Assembly: GCA_036009105.1 (NCBI GenBank)
Contig: DASYMJ010000109.1
Coordinates: 1 to 53,565 of the forward strand
DNA: 53,565 nucleotides
Source: JAFAVZ01 sp036009105
Lineage (GTDB): Bacteria; Acidobacteriota; Thermoanaerobaculia; Gp7-AA8
Direction of reading: 5' to 3'
Shown piece by piece: positions 17,417 through 26,309 of the stretch (its first letter is position 1; each line of letters starts with the position of its first letter). A program made the position numbers and the translations under genes. The notes beneath the pieces are model-generated. The model saw nothing but the letters and a program-made list of their open reading frames with translations, was not told the origin of the DNA and made no database searches.

Positions 17417-17495
17417 TTGTTGGTTGTCAATTGTTGGTCCGAGGTGCCGCGCGGATCCGCAACGCACACCGGACCAACAACTGACAACCAACAAC
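17416..17495. repeat. Inverted repeat, family C, copy 2
   Basis: Arms of 25 bases (17416-17440 and 17471-17495) are complementary with a single mismatch around a 30-base loop, which itself contains CGGATCCG. Units of GTTGTTG/GTTGTCA make up the arms. It lies immediately after the sigma factor stop and eight bases from the convergent gene stop, so it could also block read-through from both sides. Confidence 0.85.
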
Positions 17496-17503
17496 CTGTC
17501 CGT

Positions 17504-17809
17504 TCAGATCTTGTTCGCCGACTCGATGAGCAGCTCCTCGCCCTGGCCGCAGCTGACCACCTTCCCCTTCACGTGGAGCGCGGCGCCGTCGGTGCCGAGC
17601 TTGAGCACGGCGTTCTTGGTCTTCTCGCAGACCTTGTAGTCGTGGCCGGAGTCGGACGCGCGGAACAGCGTCTGCCCTCCGTCGGTGCGCAGCGAGCCGT
17701 TGAGCTCGACCGATTTTGCAGCCTTCTTCTGCGCCTCACACTCCTTGCCGCCGGCGAACAGCGTCGCGGCGGTGAACAGCAGGACCAGGATCATGGCCAG
17801 ACGTTTCAT
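17504..17809 (-). CDS. Small exported protein of unknown function
   Basis: 101 residues with a clear signal peptide (MKRLAMILVLLFTAATLFAGG). The mature part has cysteines in ECEAQ, KVCEKT and VVSCGQG. The pattern SVELNGSLRTDGGQTLFRAS and ALHVKGKVVSCGQGEEL suggests a small OB-like or beta-barrel domain, but I do not recognise a family. AAAGGAGA lies seven bases before the start. Probably periplasmic. Confidence 0.7.
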   Translation of the reverse strand: MKRLAMILVLLFTAATLFAGGKECEAQKKAAKSVELNGSLRTDGGQTLFRASDSGHDYKVCEKTKNAVLKLGTDGAALHVKGKVVSCGQGEELLIESANKI

Positions 17810-17890
17810 CGAACATCTCCTTTCCCCTCCAAGGTAGGCCGTTCGCGCCGCGGAGTCCTGTCGGATCGGACAACGATCCGGTACGCGACG

Positions 17891-18751
17891 TCACCGCGCC
17901 GTTGCAATCATCAGGTCGTCCACCGCCCGGGCCAGGTCCACCAGGTACTCGTCGCCCCGGGGATGATGGGTGAGCCCCACCAGCACGTAGTGCCGCCGCG
18001 GGCCGCTGATGATGGCCGAGTCGTGCAGCCAGTCCTCCCACGAGCCCCACTTGCGCAGCAGGCTGACCTCGGGCCGTTCGGCCAGCGCGTGCACGAACTT
18101 GAGATCGTCATGCGGGATGTCGGGCGAGGCGAAGATCTCCCGCATGGTCTTCGAGGCCGCCGGCGAGACGAGCTTCCCCTCTTCCAGCAGCAGGTAATAG
18201 CGGAGCAGCTGGCGGACGGTCGCCGCGTGGGAGTGATCGGCCACCGGATCGCCGATGCGCTCGCTGTTCGGGCCGTAGTGCTTGCCCACCCACAGGCCGC
18301 CGCCGCGCGCCGCGTCGTAGAAGCCGTACGAGTTCAGCACCTGCTGGATCTCGCGCAGGCCGAGCTCGCGCGAGTACTTTGCCGCCATCTCGTTGTTCGA
18401 GGCCTTGATCATCAGCCCCAGCTCGTGACGCGTGGTCGCATCGAGGCCGCTCGCCGCCTCCGGATGCTTCTGAAAGTACGCCAGCAGGATGCCGATCTTG
18501 GCCACGCTCGCCGCGTACTCGATCTGATCGGGATGGATCATGGCCAGGCGCGGCGTGCGCAGGTCGAGCACGCCGACGTCGGTCTGCTGGGGAGTCATGC
18601 CGTACTTCGTCCGCAGTTCGGCATCGATCGACTCGATGCGCGCCTGCAGGGCGTCGTCGACCGGCGTGTCGTAGTCGAGGGTGCGCGGCGCGGTGCTCGC
18701 GCACGCGGAGAGGACGAGCGAGAGGGCGCCGATGCGAGCCGCGGTCATCAT
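17891..18751 (-). CDS. Serine hydrolase, class A beta-lactamase-like, lipoprotein
   Basis: About 286 residues, with a probable lipobox LVLSAC near residue 15. The beta-lactamase/transpeptidase fold is supported by the serine motif SVAK (EYAASVAKIGILLAY, Ser-x-x-Lys), KASNNEMAAKYS in the SDN position (reads SNN), and a C-terminal strand YVLVGLTHHPRG. The usual KTG triad is replaced by DSAIISG, so penicillinase activity is doubtful and a cell-wall related or other hydrolase role is more likely. The start at 18751 (MMTAAR) has no strong ribosome site. Its start is 28 bases from that of the divergent PDZ-Sel1 gene. Confidence 0.8.
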   Translation of the reverse strand: MMTAARIGALSLVLSACASTAPRTLDYDTPVDDALQARIESIDAELRTKYGMTPQQTDVGVLDLRTPRLAMIHPDQIEYAASVAKIGILLAYFQKHPEAASGLDATTRHELGLMIKASNNEMAAKYSRELGLREIQQVLNSYGFYDAARGGGLWVGKHYGPNSERIGDPVADHSHAATVRQLLRYYLLLEEGKLVSPAASKTMREIFASPDIPHDDLKFVHALAERPEVSLLRKWGSWEDWLHDSAIISGPRRHYVLVGLTHHPRGDEYLVDLARAVDDLMIATAR

Positions 18752-18778
18752 TTGGGAAGGGTAAGCGACAATGCTCGG

Positions 18779-19846
18779 ATGTTCATCGCCGCGCTGCTCC
18801 TGGCGGCCACGGCCGCCCCTCCTCCCTGCCGCACGCCGACGCTCGGCGCCGACCTGACCAACATCTCGGACAGCCTGCGCCGGACGCGGGAGATTCCGGA
18901 CTACGTCGCCGGCGCGCTGGTGCGCACGGCATGGGTGGGCGGGCCGGCCGGGCGGGGCGGGGTGAGGACCGGCGATGTGATCCAGGGCGTCGGCACGAAG
19001 CTGGTGCAGAACGTGTGCGACGTCCGCTCCGCCGTGGAGGGCCTCGGCTGCGGCGCCGCGCGGCTGGCCATCCGCCGCGGCAGCGAGACGCTCACGCTGG
19101 TGGTGCAGCTCGAGGACGCCTCGCGCTTCAAGCGCAAGAAGCCCGACGATCAGAAGGCCTGCCAGAACGGCGACGGCGCCGCTTGTACGGCGCTCGCCCG
19201 CGCCCACAACGACGCGCGCGATCTGCTCAAGCTCGGCTGCGACCTGGGCGACCACGAAGGCTGCTACCTCCTCGGCCTGGAGCTGGGCAACACGCAGTAC
19301 GGCGCCGCGGCGTACAAGGAGGCGTGCGACGGCGGCAACGCGCTGGCCTGCACGAACCTCGGCTGGATGTACGAGAACGGCACCGGCCTGCCGGTCGATC
19401 ACGAGGCCGCGCTGCGCCTCTACAAACGCGGCTGCGAGGGCAGCTCCTGCACCGGCCCGAACAACACCGGCTGCATCAACCTCGGCCGCATGTACCGCGA
19501 CGGCGCCGGCATCCCGGAGGACCGCCCCCGGGCCAACCGCATCTTCCGCGAGCTCTGCGACCGCCGCCCCCGCGAGGGCGACGAACAGGACGCGTCCAAC
19601 CTCTCCCGCGCCTGCTCCCTCGCCGGCACCGCCTATCTCCTCGGCACCGGCACGCCGCGCGACATCCCGCTCGCTCTCACCCTGCTCGAAAAAGGCTGCA
19701 CCGCCGGCGACACCTTCGGCTGCTACAACCTCGGCGTCACCTACGAGAACGGCGACGGCGTCCCTCAGGACAAGGCGCGCGCCATGGCGTACTACAAGCG
19801 CGCCTGCGAGCGGGGAGACCAGGAGGCGTGCGGGAGGGTGAAGTAG
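18779..19846 (+). CDS. Exported PDZ and Sel1-repeat protein
   Basis: 355 residues. A short signal (MFIAALLLAATAA) precedes a PDZ-like domain (AWVGGPAGRGGVRTGDVIQG, VRSAVEGLG, LAIRRGSETLTLVV). From about residue 120 a Sel1-like solenoid follows, with units such as CDLGDHEGCYLLGLELGN, CDGGNALACTNLGWMYENGTG, GCINLGRMYRDGAG and CYNLGVTYENGDG. Paired cysteines in each unit suggest disulfide-stabilised repeats, as in secreted Helicobacter Hcp-type proteins. Joining PDZ to Sel1 suggests a periplasmic scaffold that binds peptide ends. Function unknown. Confidence 0.8.
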   Translation: MFIAALLLAATAAPPPCRTPTLGADLTNISDSLRRTREIPDYVAGALVRTAWVGGPAGRGGVRTGDVIQGVGTKLVQNVCDVRSAVEGLGCGAARLAIRRGSETLTLVVQLEDASRFKRKKPDDQKACQNGDGAACTALARAHNDARDLLKLGCDLGDHEGCYLLGLELGNTQYGAAAYKEACDGGNALACTNLGWMYENGTGLPVDHEAALRLYKRGCEGSSCTGPNNTGCINLGRMYRDGAGIPEDRPRANRIFRELCDRRPREGDEQDASNLSRACSLAGTAYLLGTGTPRDIPLALTLLEKGCTAGDTFGCYNLGVTYENGDGVPQDKARAMAYYKRACERGDQEACGRVK

Positions 19847-19848
19847 GA

Positions 19849-19914
19849 GTTGTCGGTCGTCGGTTGTCCGTAGACCACGCTCTTACTGACAACCGATAAC
19901 TGACAACTGACAAC
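19849..19914. repeat. Inverted repeat, family C, copy 3
   Basis: The left arm GTTGTCGGTCGTCGGTTGTC (19849-19868) is matched by TACTGACAACCGATAACTGA and then CAACTGACAAC (19884-19914), imperfectly paired around a short loop. The right arm shows 7-bp units of TGACAAC. It starts just past the PDZ-Sel1 stop codon. Confidence 0.75.
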
Positions 19915-19963
19915 CCCCACCCAACCGGGAACTCCTCTTGCAGTCCCGACCGCTTCGGTGCCG

Positions 19964-21172
19964 ATGACCATCACCTGCGCCGACTGCGGGGAGACCCAAG
20001 TCATCCCCGATCTCCCGCCGCGCGGGCTGGCGGAGTGCCATCGCTGCGACCGCCTGCTGGTCCGGCGTACCACCACCGGCGTCGACCTCACGCTGGCCTG
20101 CGCCATCGCCATCATGCTCGTCCTCCCCCCCGCCGTCTTCATGCCGCTCATGGACTCCAGCATCAAGCGGCTCGTCTTCGATGAGAGCCGCCTCGTCTCC
20201 AGCGTGCCGGTCATCTACTCGGAGGTCTGGTTCCCGTTCGCGTTCGGGTTCCTCTTCTTCGCCTTCCTCTTTCCGGCCGTCCGCGCGGCGCTGCAGATCG
20301 TCGTCCTCGCCTCGCTGCGCCTGCGCTGGAAGATCCCCCAGCGGGGCCGCATCTTCCGCTGGAGTGAAGAGCTGCGCATCTGGAGCATGACGGACGTCGT
20401 GGTCATCGCCGGCGTCATCGCCTACTTCCGGGCCAACATCTCCGCCGACGTCGAGATCCGCATCGGCGCGTGGTGCTATGTCGCCGTCGCCGCGCTCTCC
20501 GTCATCAGCGAGCGCAGCCTCGACCGGCGCGCGGTGTGGAGCGCGATCCTGCCCGATCCCCCCGCCCTGCCGCATCGCCACGTCGCCTCGTGCGACGTCT
20601 GTGAAATGACCGTCATCTCGCGCCGACCGGGCGATACCTGTCCCCGCTGCGGCAGCCGCCTCGATCGCCGCATCGAGCCGCGGTTCGTCCCCGCGCTCGC
20701 GGCCGTCGCCGCGGCCATTCCGCTCTGCCTGCCCGCCTATACGGCGTCCATCATCGTGAACGACCAGCTCACCGGCGTGCTGGAGCACACCGTCTTCGGT
20801 ACCGTGCAGCTGCTCGCCGATCGCGGCTACTGGCAGATCGGCGTGGTGATGATCGTGGCGGGCGTGGTGATTCCGGTCATCGAGCTGGTCGGGCTGTTCT
20901 GGCTGCTGGCGCGCGTGCGCTTTCCGAGCCGCCGCGGCCTGGTGGTGCGGACGCGCGTGTACCGCGTGCTGCAGCGTCTCATCCGCTGGCCGATGGTCAT
21001 CCCGTTCGTCGCCGCCATCGCCGCCCCGATCGTCGACTTCCGCGGCATCGATGACATCTTCGCCGGGCCGGGCGCGACGCCGCTCTTCCTGGTCATCGCC
21101 CTGATCATGCTCGCCGTGCGCCTCTTCGAGCCGCGGCTGATGTGGAAGACCGCCGGAGAACTGACGACATGA
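19964..21172 (+). CDS. pqiA: Paraquat-inducible protein A-like membrane protein
   Basis: About 402 residues. Two zinc-ribbon-like halves are visible: CADCGETQ plus CHRCDRLL near the N-terminus and CDVCEMTVISRRPG plus CPRCGSRL near residue 205. Each is followed by hydrophobic segments (MLVLPPAVFMPL, LPAYTASIIV), which is the duplicated PqiA architecture. PqiA sits in the inner membrane and works with PqiB and PqiC in lipid traffic between membranes. GTG at 19958 in the same frame is an alternative start. The stop overlaps pqiB by ATGA. Confidence 0.85.
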   Translation: MTITCADCGETQVIPDLPPRGLAECHRCDRLLVRRTTTGVDLTLACAIAIMLVLPPAVFMPLMDSSIKRLVFDESRLVSSVPVIYSEVWFPFAFGFLFFAFLFPAVRAALQIVVLASLRLRWKIPQRGRIFRWSEELRIWSMTDVVVIAGVIAYFRANISADVEIRIGAWCYVAVAALSVISERSLDRRAVWSAILPDPPALPHRHVASCDVCEMTVISRRPGDTCPRCGSRLDRRIEPRFVPALAAVAAAIPLCLPAYTASIIVNDQLTGVLEHTVFGTVQLLADRGYWQIGVVMIVAGVVIPVIELVGLFWLLARVRFPSRRGLVVRTRVYRVLQRLIRWPMVIPFVAAIAAPIVDFRGIDDIFAGPGATPLFLVIALIMLAVRLFEPRLMWKTAGELTT

Positions 21173-22932
21173 GCGAGTACGACCATCACCAGGAGGAGCG
21201 CCGCAAGGAAGAAGCGCCGGCCGAGGCGAAGGTGCATCTCGGCAAGTGGTCGCCCTGGGTGTGGATCGTCCCGGTGCTGGCCATCTTCCTGGCCGGCTGG
21301 CTGGTGGTGCGCTACGGCTTCGCCGGCGGCGGCGACATCACCGTCCGCTTCGCCGACGCGCGCGGCCTGGCGCGCTACAGCCCGGTGCGCTTCCGCGGGG
21401 CGAAGGTCGGCACCGTGCAGAAGATCACCATCGACGAGAACCTGCAGCAGGTCGTGGTCCGCATCTCGCTCGACGCCGCGATGAGTCATGCCCTGAACAA
21501 AGGCACCCGCTTCTGGATCGTCGAGCCGGGGCTGGAAGGCGGCGGGCTGGGCGGTCTCCTCTCCGGCACGTACGTCGGCATCGCGCCGGGACAGGGGGAG
21601 CAGACGAGCGAGTTCAAGGGGCAGGAGTACGCGCCGGTCCTCACTCCGCCCGAGGCGGGCAAGAACGTGATCCTCGAAGCGCACGGGCTCGGCTCGGTCT
21701 CGGTCGGCGCGCCCATCCAGTTCCAGGGCGTCCGCGTCGGCCAGATCCTGGGCGCCGAATTCGACGACCGGAGCGGCATCACCGCCATCCACGCCTTCAT
21801 CGTGCAGCGCTTCGCCGGCCACGTGCGGCAGGGCACCCGCTTCTGGCGGGCCGGAGGGCTGAACGTGTCGCTGGGCGGGGGCGGCGTCTCCGTGAACGGC
21901 GCCTCGCTCGGCTCGCTCCTCACCTCGCCGGTCGCGTTCTACACGCCGGAGATTCTGCCGGGCGAGGAAGTGGCGCAAGGAACGCACTTCGACCTCTACG
22001 ACTCGGAGGGAGCCGCCATCGCCGCCGCGGGTGGGCCGCACCTCACCTATGTCACCTATTTCCCCGGCCCGGTTCGCGGCCTCACGCCGGGGACTCCGGT
22101 GCAGATGAAAGGCATCCAGGTCGGCCACGTGCGGGAGGTGCGGCTGCGCTACCTCCCGGCCACCGCCTCGCTGGAGACGCCGGTGATGCTGGAGATCGAT
22201 CCGCGCAAGCTGGAGCTCGACCTGAGCGGGGCGACCACGCAGCAGGAAGTGCGCAACCGGATGAACGACGCCCTCGGCAAGCTGGTGCAGAAAGGGATGC
22301 GGGCCACGCTGGCCACCAGCCTCATCCTCCCCGGCTCGAGCGGCGTCTCGCTGGAGACCGTCGCCTCGCCGGGCAGCGGACGGCTGGTGGTCACCGCCGA
22401 TCCGCCCATCATCCCCGCTTCCTCCAGCGGCAACGGCCTGGAAGGCGCGCTGGGCGCCGTCAACGACATCGCCGGCCGCATCCGCAATCTACCCATCGAA
22501 GAGATCGCCGGCAATCTGCGCAGCACGTCGCAGCGGCTGAACACCCTGGTCAACGATCCGGCGCTCAGCGAAAGCCTGCAGCGGCTGAACCGTTCTCTGG
22601 CCGACGTGGAGAAGATCACGGCCACCACGCGGGAGAACATCGGCCCCATCGCCAGCAACCTGCGCAAGGCCTCGGGCGATGCGGCATCCGTCGCGGCGAC
22701 GGCGAAGCAGAACGTCGGCCCCATCGTGGAAAGCCTGCGCAATACGGCGGCGTCGGCCGAAGCGGCCGCCGCGCGGGCCGAGACGATCATGGGCAGCGCG
22801 CCCCGCCAGAATTACGACCTCGGCTCGCTGATCAAGGAGCTGACCCGCGCCGCGGAGTCGGTGCGCGGCCTGGCCTCGTACATCGAAGAGAACCCCGACG
22901 CGCTGCTGAAGGGGAGAGGAAAAGCGAAATGA
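21169..22932 (+). CDS. pqiB: MCE-family lipid-transport protein PqiB
   Basis: 587 residues. A cytoplasmic tail and one membrane helix (WVWIVPVLAIFLAGWLVVRY, near residues 29-48) are followed by three MCE domains. Their starts can be seen at ITVRFADARGLARYSPVRFR, VILEAHGLGSVSVGAPIQFQ and YVTYFPGPVRGLTPGTPVQM. The C-terminal 150 residues are helical with two repeated GPIASNLRKA/GPIVESLRNT segments. In E. coli PqiB stacks MCE rings into a tunnel across the periplasm. The ATG overlaps the pqiA stop and the end overlaps pqiC, so the three are translationally coupled. Confidence 0.92.
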   Translation: MSEYDHHQEERRKEEAPAEAKVHLGKWSPWVWIVPVLAIFLAGWLVVRYGFAGGGDITVRFADARGLARYSPVRFRGAKVGTVQKITIDENLQQVVVRISLDAAMSHALNKGTRFWIVEPGLEGGGLGGLLSGTYVGIAPGQGEQTSEFKGQEYAPVLTPPEAGKNVILEAHGLGSVSVGAPIQFQGVRVGQILGAEFDDRSGITAIHAFIVQRFAGHVRQGTRFWRAGGLNVSLGGGGVSVNGASLGSLLTSPVAFYTPEILPGEEVAQGTHFDLYDSEGAAIAAAGGPHLTYVTYFPGPVRGLTPGTPVQMKGIQVGHVREVRLRYLPATASLETPVMLEIDPRKLELDLSGATTQQEVRNRMNDALGKLVQKGMRATLATSLILPGSSGVSLETVASPGSGRLVVTADPPIIPASSSGNGLEGALGAVNDIAGRIRNLPIEEIAGNLRSTSQRLNTLVNDPALSESLQRLNRSLADVEKITATTRENIGPIASNLRKASGDAASVAATAKQNVGPIVESLRNTAASAEAAAARAETIMGSAPRQNYDLGSLIKELTRAAESVRGLASYIEENPDALLKGRGKAK

Positions 22933-23501
22933 CCATGCGACGGCTGCTGCCCATCCTGCTGCTGGCGGGCTGCTCGTTCTTCTCCCGCTCGCAGAGCAAG
23001 TTCTACTCGCTCGACCGCATCCCGCCCGCCACGCCCGTCGCCCCGACGCGCGTGGTCGGCGTGCCGATCGCCATCGACGGCATCGAGCTCCCGCCCGGCG
23101 CCGACCGGCGGGAGGTGGTCGTCCGCCAGGCCGATCATCAGCTGCAGGTGCGGAGCGCGGAGCAGTGGACGGCATCGCTGCAGCCGCTGGTGCTGCACAC
23201 GCTCGCCTTCGATCTGGCCGCGCGTCTGCCGGAGGGAATGGTGATCCTGCCCGGCGCCGTGAGGCCGGCCGGCGCCGCGCGCTCGGTGGACGTGGTGCTG
23301 GAGGAGCTCGGCGCCGGCCCCACGAACGTGGTCGTGCTGGACGGCCGGTGGAGCGTGCACGAATCGGGACGGGCGAGCCAGACGCATCACGAGCGGATCA
23401 CGGTGGACGTCGCCTCGCTGGACAGCGTCAACGTCGCGACCGGCATGAGCCAGGCGCTGGGGATGCTGGCCGACCGGATGGCGGCGCAGTTGGCACGCTG
23501 A
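22929..23501 (+). CDS. pqiC: PqiC-like outer-membrane lipoprotein
   Basis: 190 residues with a lipobox LLLAGC at about residue 15. KFYSLDRIPPAT and VGVPIAIDGIELPPGADRRE resemble the ABC-type transport auxiliary (DUF330) domain of PqiC/LetC. The expected role is anchoring the PqiB tunnel in the outer membrane. The start overlaps the pqiB stop (ATGA); a second ATG lies six bases on. Confidence 0.88.
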   Translation: MTMRRLLPILLLAGCSFFSRSQSKFYSLDRIPPATPVAPTRVVGVPIAIDGIELPPGADRREVVVRQADHQLQVRSAEQWTASLQPLVLHTLAFDLAARLPEGMVILPGAVRPAGAARSVDVVLEELGAGPTNVVVLDGRWSVHESGRASQTHHERITVDVASLDSVNVATGMSQALGMLADRMAAQLAR

Positions 23502-23517
23502 GGTTCCGGAACGGTCT

Positions 23518-24564
23518 CTAGCCGACGTTCGCGACTGGCTGCACTTCGGACGGGGGAGACTGGCGTCGTTCGACCAGTGCCAACTGCACGGTACGGGTTC
23601 GCGTTGCGGGTTGCGCGAGGGCCTCGCGTACTCCCCCGGCGATTCGCTCTATGACCGGAACCACCACCGAGTTGCCGAACTGCTTGTAGGCTTGAGTATC
23701 GGAAACAACGATCCGGTAGGAATCGGGGTAGCCCATCAGGCGTGCGCATTCGCGCGGCGTCAGCCTGCGGGGGTTTTTGCCCTGCTGCGGGATCAAAATC
23801 TCGGATCCGTCTTTGTAGTAGCGAGCACTCAGCGTGCGCGTCGTTCCGTCGAGGTCCGCCAGACCATATCCGAAGCCGTTACCCGCGGATTGATGCTTGC
23901 GGGCGTAATCCTGCAGGTATTGCCAGAGCTTGTCACTGAGCGTGTATTTAGGGTCGACATTCGGTTGGAGCAGGTCTCGCAACTTTGGCCGCTGACCGGC
24001 TCTCGCCAGTTCCGGCCAGCGAAAATCGCGCGGCTCGCGGAAACCTACGATGAAGATCCGCTCCCGGTGTTGCGGGACGACGTCTCTCGCATCGACGATT
24101 CGGGAATGAACGTCGTACCCGAGCTCCTCGGTTAGAACGCGAAGGATGACATCGAAGGTCCGGCCATGGTCGTGCGTGAGGAGATTTCGAACGTTCTCTA
24201 GAATGAAAGCGCGCGGTCGATGGGCAGCGAGAATGCGCGCGATTTCGAAAAAGAGTGTTCCCTGGGTGCGGTCGGCGAACCCGTGTGGACGGCCGAGACT
24301 GTTTTTCTTCGACACGCCGGAAATAGAAAACGGCTGGCAGGGGAAGCCCGCGGTGAGAATGTCATGTTCCGGGATGTCTTTCTCGCCGACAGCCCGGATG
24401 TCTCCGGCGGGTTCGTCACCGAAGTTAGCCGCATAGGTCATGCGCGCGAAGCGGTCCCAGTCGGAAGAGAAAACACAGCTCGCACCCAGATGTTCGAGGG
24501 CGAGACGGAAGCCTCCGATCCCGGCGAATAGATCGATGAATCGGCAGGACTTGGAGGCGGTCAT
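23518..24564 (-). CDS. dcm: DNA (cytosine-5) methyltransferase, Dcm/M.EcoRII-type
   Basis: 348 residues; transfers a methyl group from SAM to cytosine C5. Motif I is FIDLFAGIGGFRLALEHLG, motif IV GFPCQPFSISG (catalytic Cys), motif VI ILENVRNLL, motif VIII QHRERIFIVGF, motif IX RRLTPRECARLMGYPD and motif X YKQFGNSVVVPVI. The neighbouring Vsr and EcoRII-like nuclease imply a CCWGG target; this is inference from context. It is shorter than Dcm, lacking the long N-terminal extension. Divergent from vsr with 89 bases between the starts. GC content is lower and codon use less biased than in pqiC next door. Confidence 0.93.
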   Translation of the reverse strand: MTASKSCRFIDLFAGIGGFRLALEHLGASCVFSSDWDRFARMTYAANFGDEPAGDIRAVGEKDIPEHDILTAGFPCQPFSISGVSKKNSLGRPHGFADRTQGTLFFEIARILAAHRPRAFILENVRNLLTHDHGRTFDVILRVLTEELGYDVHSRIVDARDVVPQHRERIFIVGFREPRDFRWPELARAGQRPKLRDLLQPNVDPKYTLSDKLWQYLQDYARKHQSAGNGFGYGLADLDGTTRTLSARYYKDGSEILIPQQGKNPRRLTPRECARLMGYPDSYRIVVSDTQAYKQFGNSVVVPVIERIAGGVREALAQPATRTRTVQLALVERRQSPPSEVQPVANVG

Positions 24565-24653
24565 CTGAAAAACAGAATACCTCGGCAGAGCGCGAATTCC
24601 GAGGCTTGTTTTCTTTCTCGCAGAAACTCCACGCCACGTAGAATCCTGAGGCC

Positions 24654-25070
24654 GTGGTCGACGTCCTTTCTCCAGCCCAGCGAAGGAAAAACATGCAGCG
24701 GATCCGGTCGAAGGATACGAAGCCGGAAATGCGCGTCCGCCGTCTCATCCATGCGCTCGGTTACCGCTATCGTCTGCACGGACGCGACCTGCCGGGAAAG
24801 CCTGATCTCGTGTTCCGAAGCCGCCGGAAGGTGATCTTCGTCCACGGTTGCTACTGGCATGTTCACGACTGCCGATTGGGCCGGGTTGCGCCAGTAACGA
24901 ATGCCGAATTCTGGCGAGTGAAGCGGCAGGGCAATGTGCTCCGCGACAAGATCAACATGGCGCGTCTTCGCAGCGACGGATGGCAGGCGCTGGTGCTTTG
25001 GCAATGTGAGACTTCCGATTCGGAACGCCTCGTAGCTCGGATTCACCGATTTCTCGGGAGTGACCGATGA
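24654..25070 (+). CDS. vsr: Very short patch repair endonuclease Vsr
   Basis: 138 residues. The family core is nearly complete: NMQRIRSKDTKPEMRVRRLI, GYRYRLHGRDLPGKPDLVF, VIFVHGCYWHVHDC and NAEFWRVKRQGNVLRD. It contains the catalytic Asp of LPGKPDLVF and the zinc-binding Cys/His residues. Vsr nicks next to T:G mismatches that arise when 5-methylcytosine deaminates in Dcm-type sites. The GTG start is chosen for TGAGG close upstream. Its stop overlaps the restriction enzyme start by ATGA. Confidence 0.94.
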   Translation: MVDVLSPAQRRKNMQRIRSKDTKPEMRVRRLIHALGYRYRLHGRDLPGKPDLVFRSRRKVIFVHGCYWHVHDCRLGRVAPVTNAEFWRVKRQGNVLRDKINMARLRSDGWQALVLWQCETSDSERLVARIHRFLGSDR

Positions 25071-26290
25071 CGTTATCTCTGGCCTCGGTCTTTGCTGCGA
25101 TTGCTGCAAAACGACTGGCTCTGGTCGATCTTCCGAAACACGGCTCGAATCAGCATGAGCTGAACGGATCGGCTCGGCTGCGGGAGTTCTTCAGCGAAGA
25201 AATGGTCAGCGGTGATCTGCAATGGCATTACTTCGCAGAAGGCGACGAGCCGGCACATGCCGCCGGCACGTTTACGTTCTACGACTCGCGGTTGAAAAGC
25301 GCTGACCGGACCGGACGCTCCGAGTGGCGGATGTATTACACCGGCGACTTCCTGGCGCGTGCGGCTCCAGGCGATTTGTTGATCCTCGCTCGCACGCGGT
25401 CGGAAGACATTCATGCGCTCGTCTTCGAGGGCGGCTCGAGCTGGATGCGCTCCGCCCAAGTCCTTTTTGAAGTGGATAGTGATCAGCGCCGCTTCGAGGT
25501 GATCGGCGAAAACGAACTGGATCGTCACACCGTCGAATTCGTCTCGGCACAGATCATCGACGAGCTCCAGCTCGATATCGAGCTGCCCCAGGCCGTCGAC
25601 GTCGAGGCACTTGCCGAACGGGAGCTTCGACGCGCTCGAGCTGAGGGGCTTGCCTTCCCCTCGGCGGCGAGAATGGCGGTCGTCGCGAGGGAGACCGTGA
25701 TGACGGATCTGACCGACGCGGACAGTACGCTGCTGCGGTGGCTCGAAACCGAGGAGCAGGTTTTTCGCGCTGTTGAACGTCTCGTCGTGGAGGTCAAGCT
25801 GCAGAGCGGGTTCGCCGGTGTCGACGACTTCATCAAGTATTCGCTGTCAGTACAAAACCGGCGCAAATCGCGAATGGGGCTGGCGCTGCAAAACCATCTC
25901 GCGGAGATCTTTCGGCTAAAAGGGCTTCGGTTCGACGCGCAGGCGTTCACCGAAAACCGCAAACGTCCTGACTTTTTGTTTCCCGGAACGGCGTCCTACC
26001 ACGATCCGACGTTCGATCCCGCGAGGCTCACGATGCTCGCCGCCAAGTCGTCATGCAAAGAGAGATGGACACAAGTCCTGACGGAAGCAACTCGGATCCC
26101 GACCAAACATCTGTGTACGCTCGAGACGTCCATCTCTCACTTCCAGATGGAGGAGATGCGTCGACAAGGTGTTCTTCTGGTGATTCCTGCCCCTCTTCAC
26201 GCCACCTACACGTCGTCGCAACTGAAGAACACGCATACGCTGCACAGTTTCATCGAGTTCGTTCGCGGCATCGAGAGCCTCACTCGATGA
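25067..26290 (+). CDS. EcoRII-like type II restriction endonuclease
   Basis: 407 residues. The C-terminal 150 residues follow EcoRII-C closely: KRPDFLFPG, YHDPTFDPARLTMLAAKSSC, KERWTQVLTEATRIPTKHL, CTLETSISHFQMEEMRRQGV and LLVIPAPLHATY. The PD-(D/E)xK residues are the Asp of RPDF and the Lys of AAKSSCK. The N-terminal half (AAKRLALVDLPKHGSNQHEL, SEWRMYYTGDFL) corresponds to the DNA-binding effector domain that keeps EcoRII inactive until a second site is bound. Cognate of the adjacent methyltransferase, probably CCWGG. It is translated as a pair with vsr. Confidence 0.92.
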   Translation: MTLSLASVFAAIAAKRLALVDLPKHGSNQHELNGSARLREFFSEEMVSGDLQWHYFAEGDEPAHAAGTFTFYDSRLKSADRTGRSEWRMYYTGDFLARAAPGDLLILARTRSEDIHALVFEGGSSWMRSAQVLFEVDSDQRRFEVIGENELDRHTVEFVSAQIIDELQLDIELPQAVDVEALAERELRRARAEGLAFPSAARMAVVARETVMTDLTDADSTLLRWLETEEQVFRAVERLVVEVKLQSGFAGVDDFIKYSLSVQNRRKSRMGLALQNHLAEIFRLKGLRFDAQAFTENRKRPDFLFPGTASYHDPTFDPARLTMLAAKSSCKERWTQVLTEATRIPTKHLCTLETSISHFQMEEMRRQGVLLVIPAPLHATYTSSQLKNTHTLHSFIEFVRGIESLTR

Positions 26291-26309
26291 TAGACAATGC
26301 GTCGCACTC

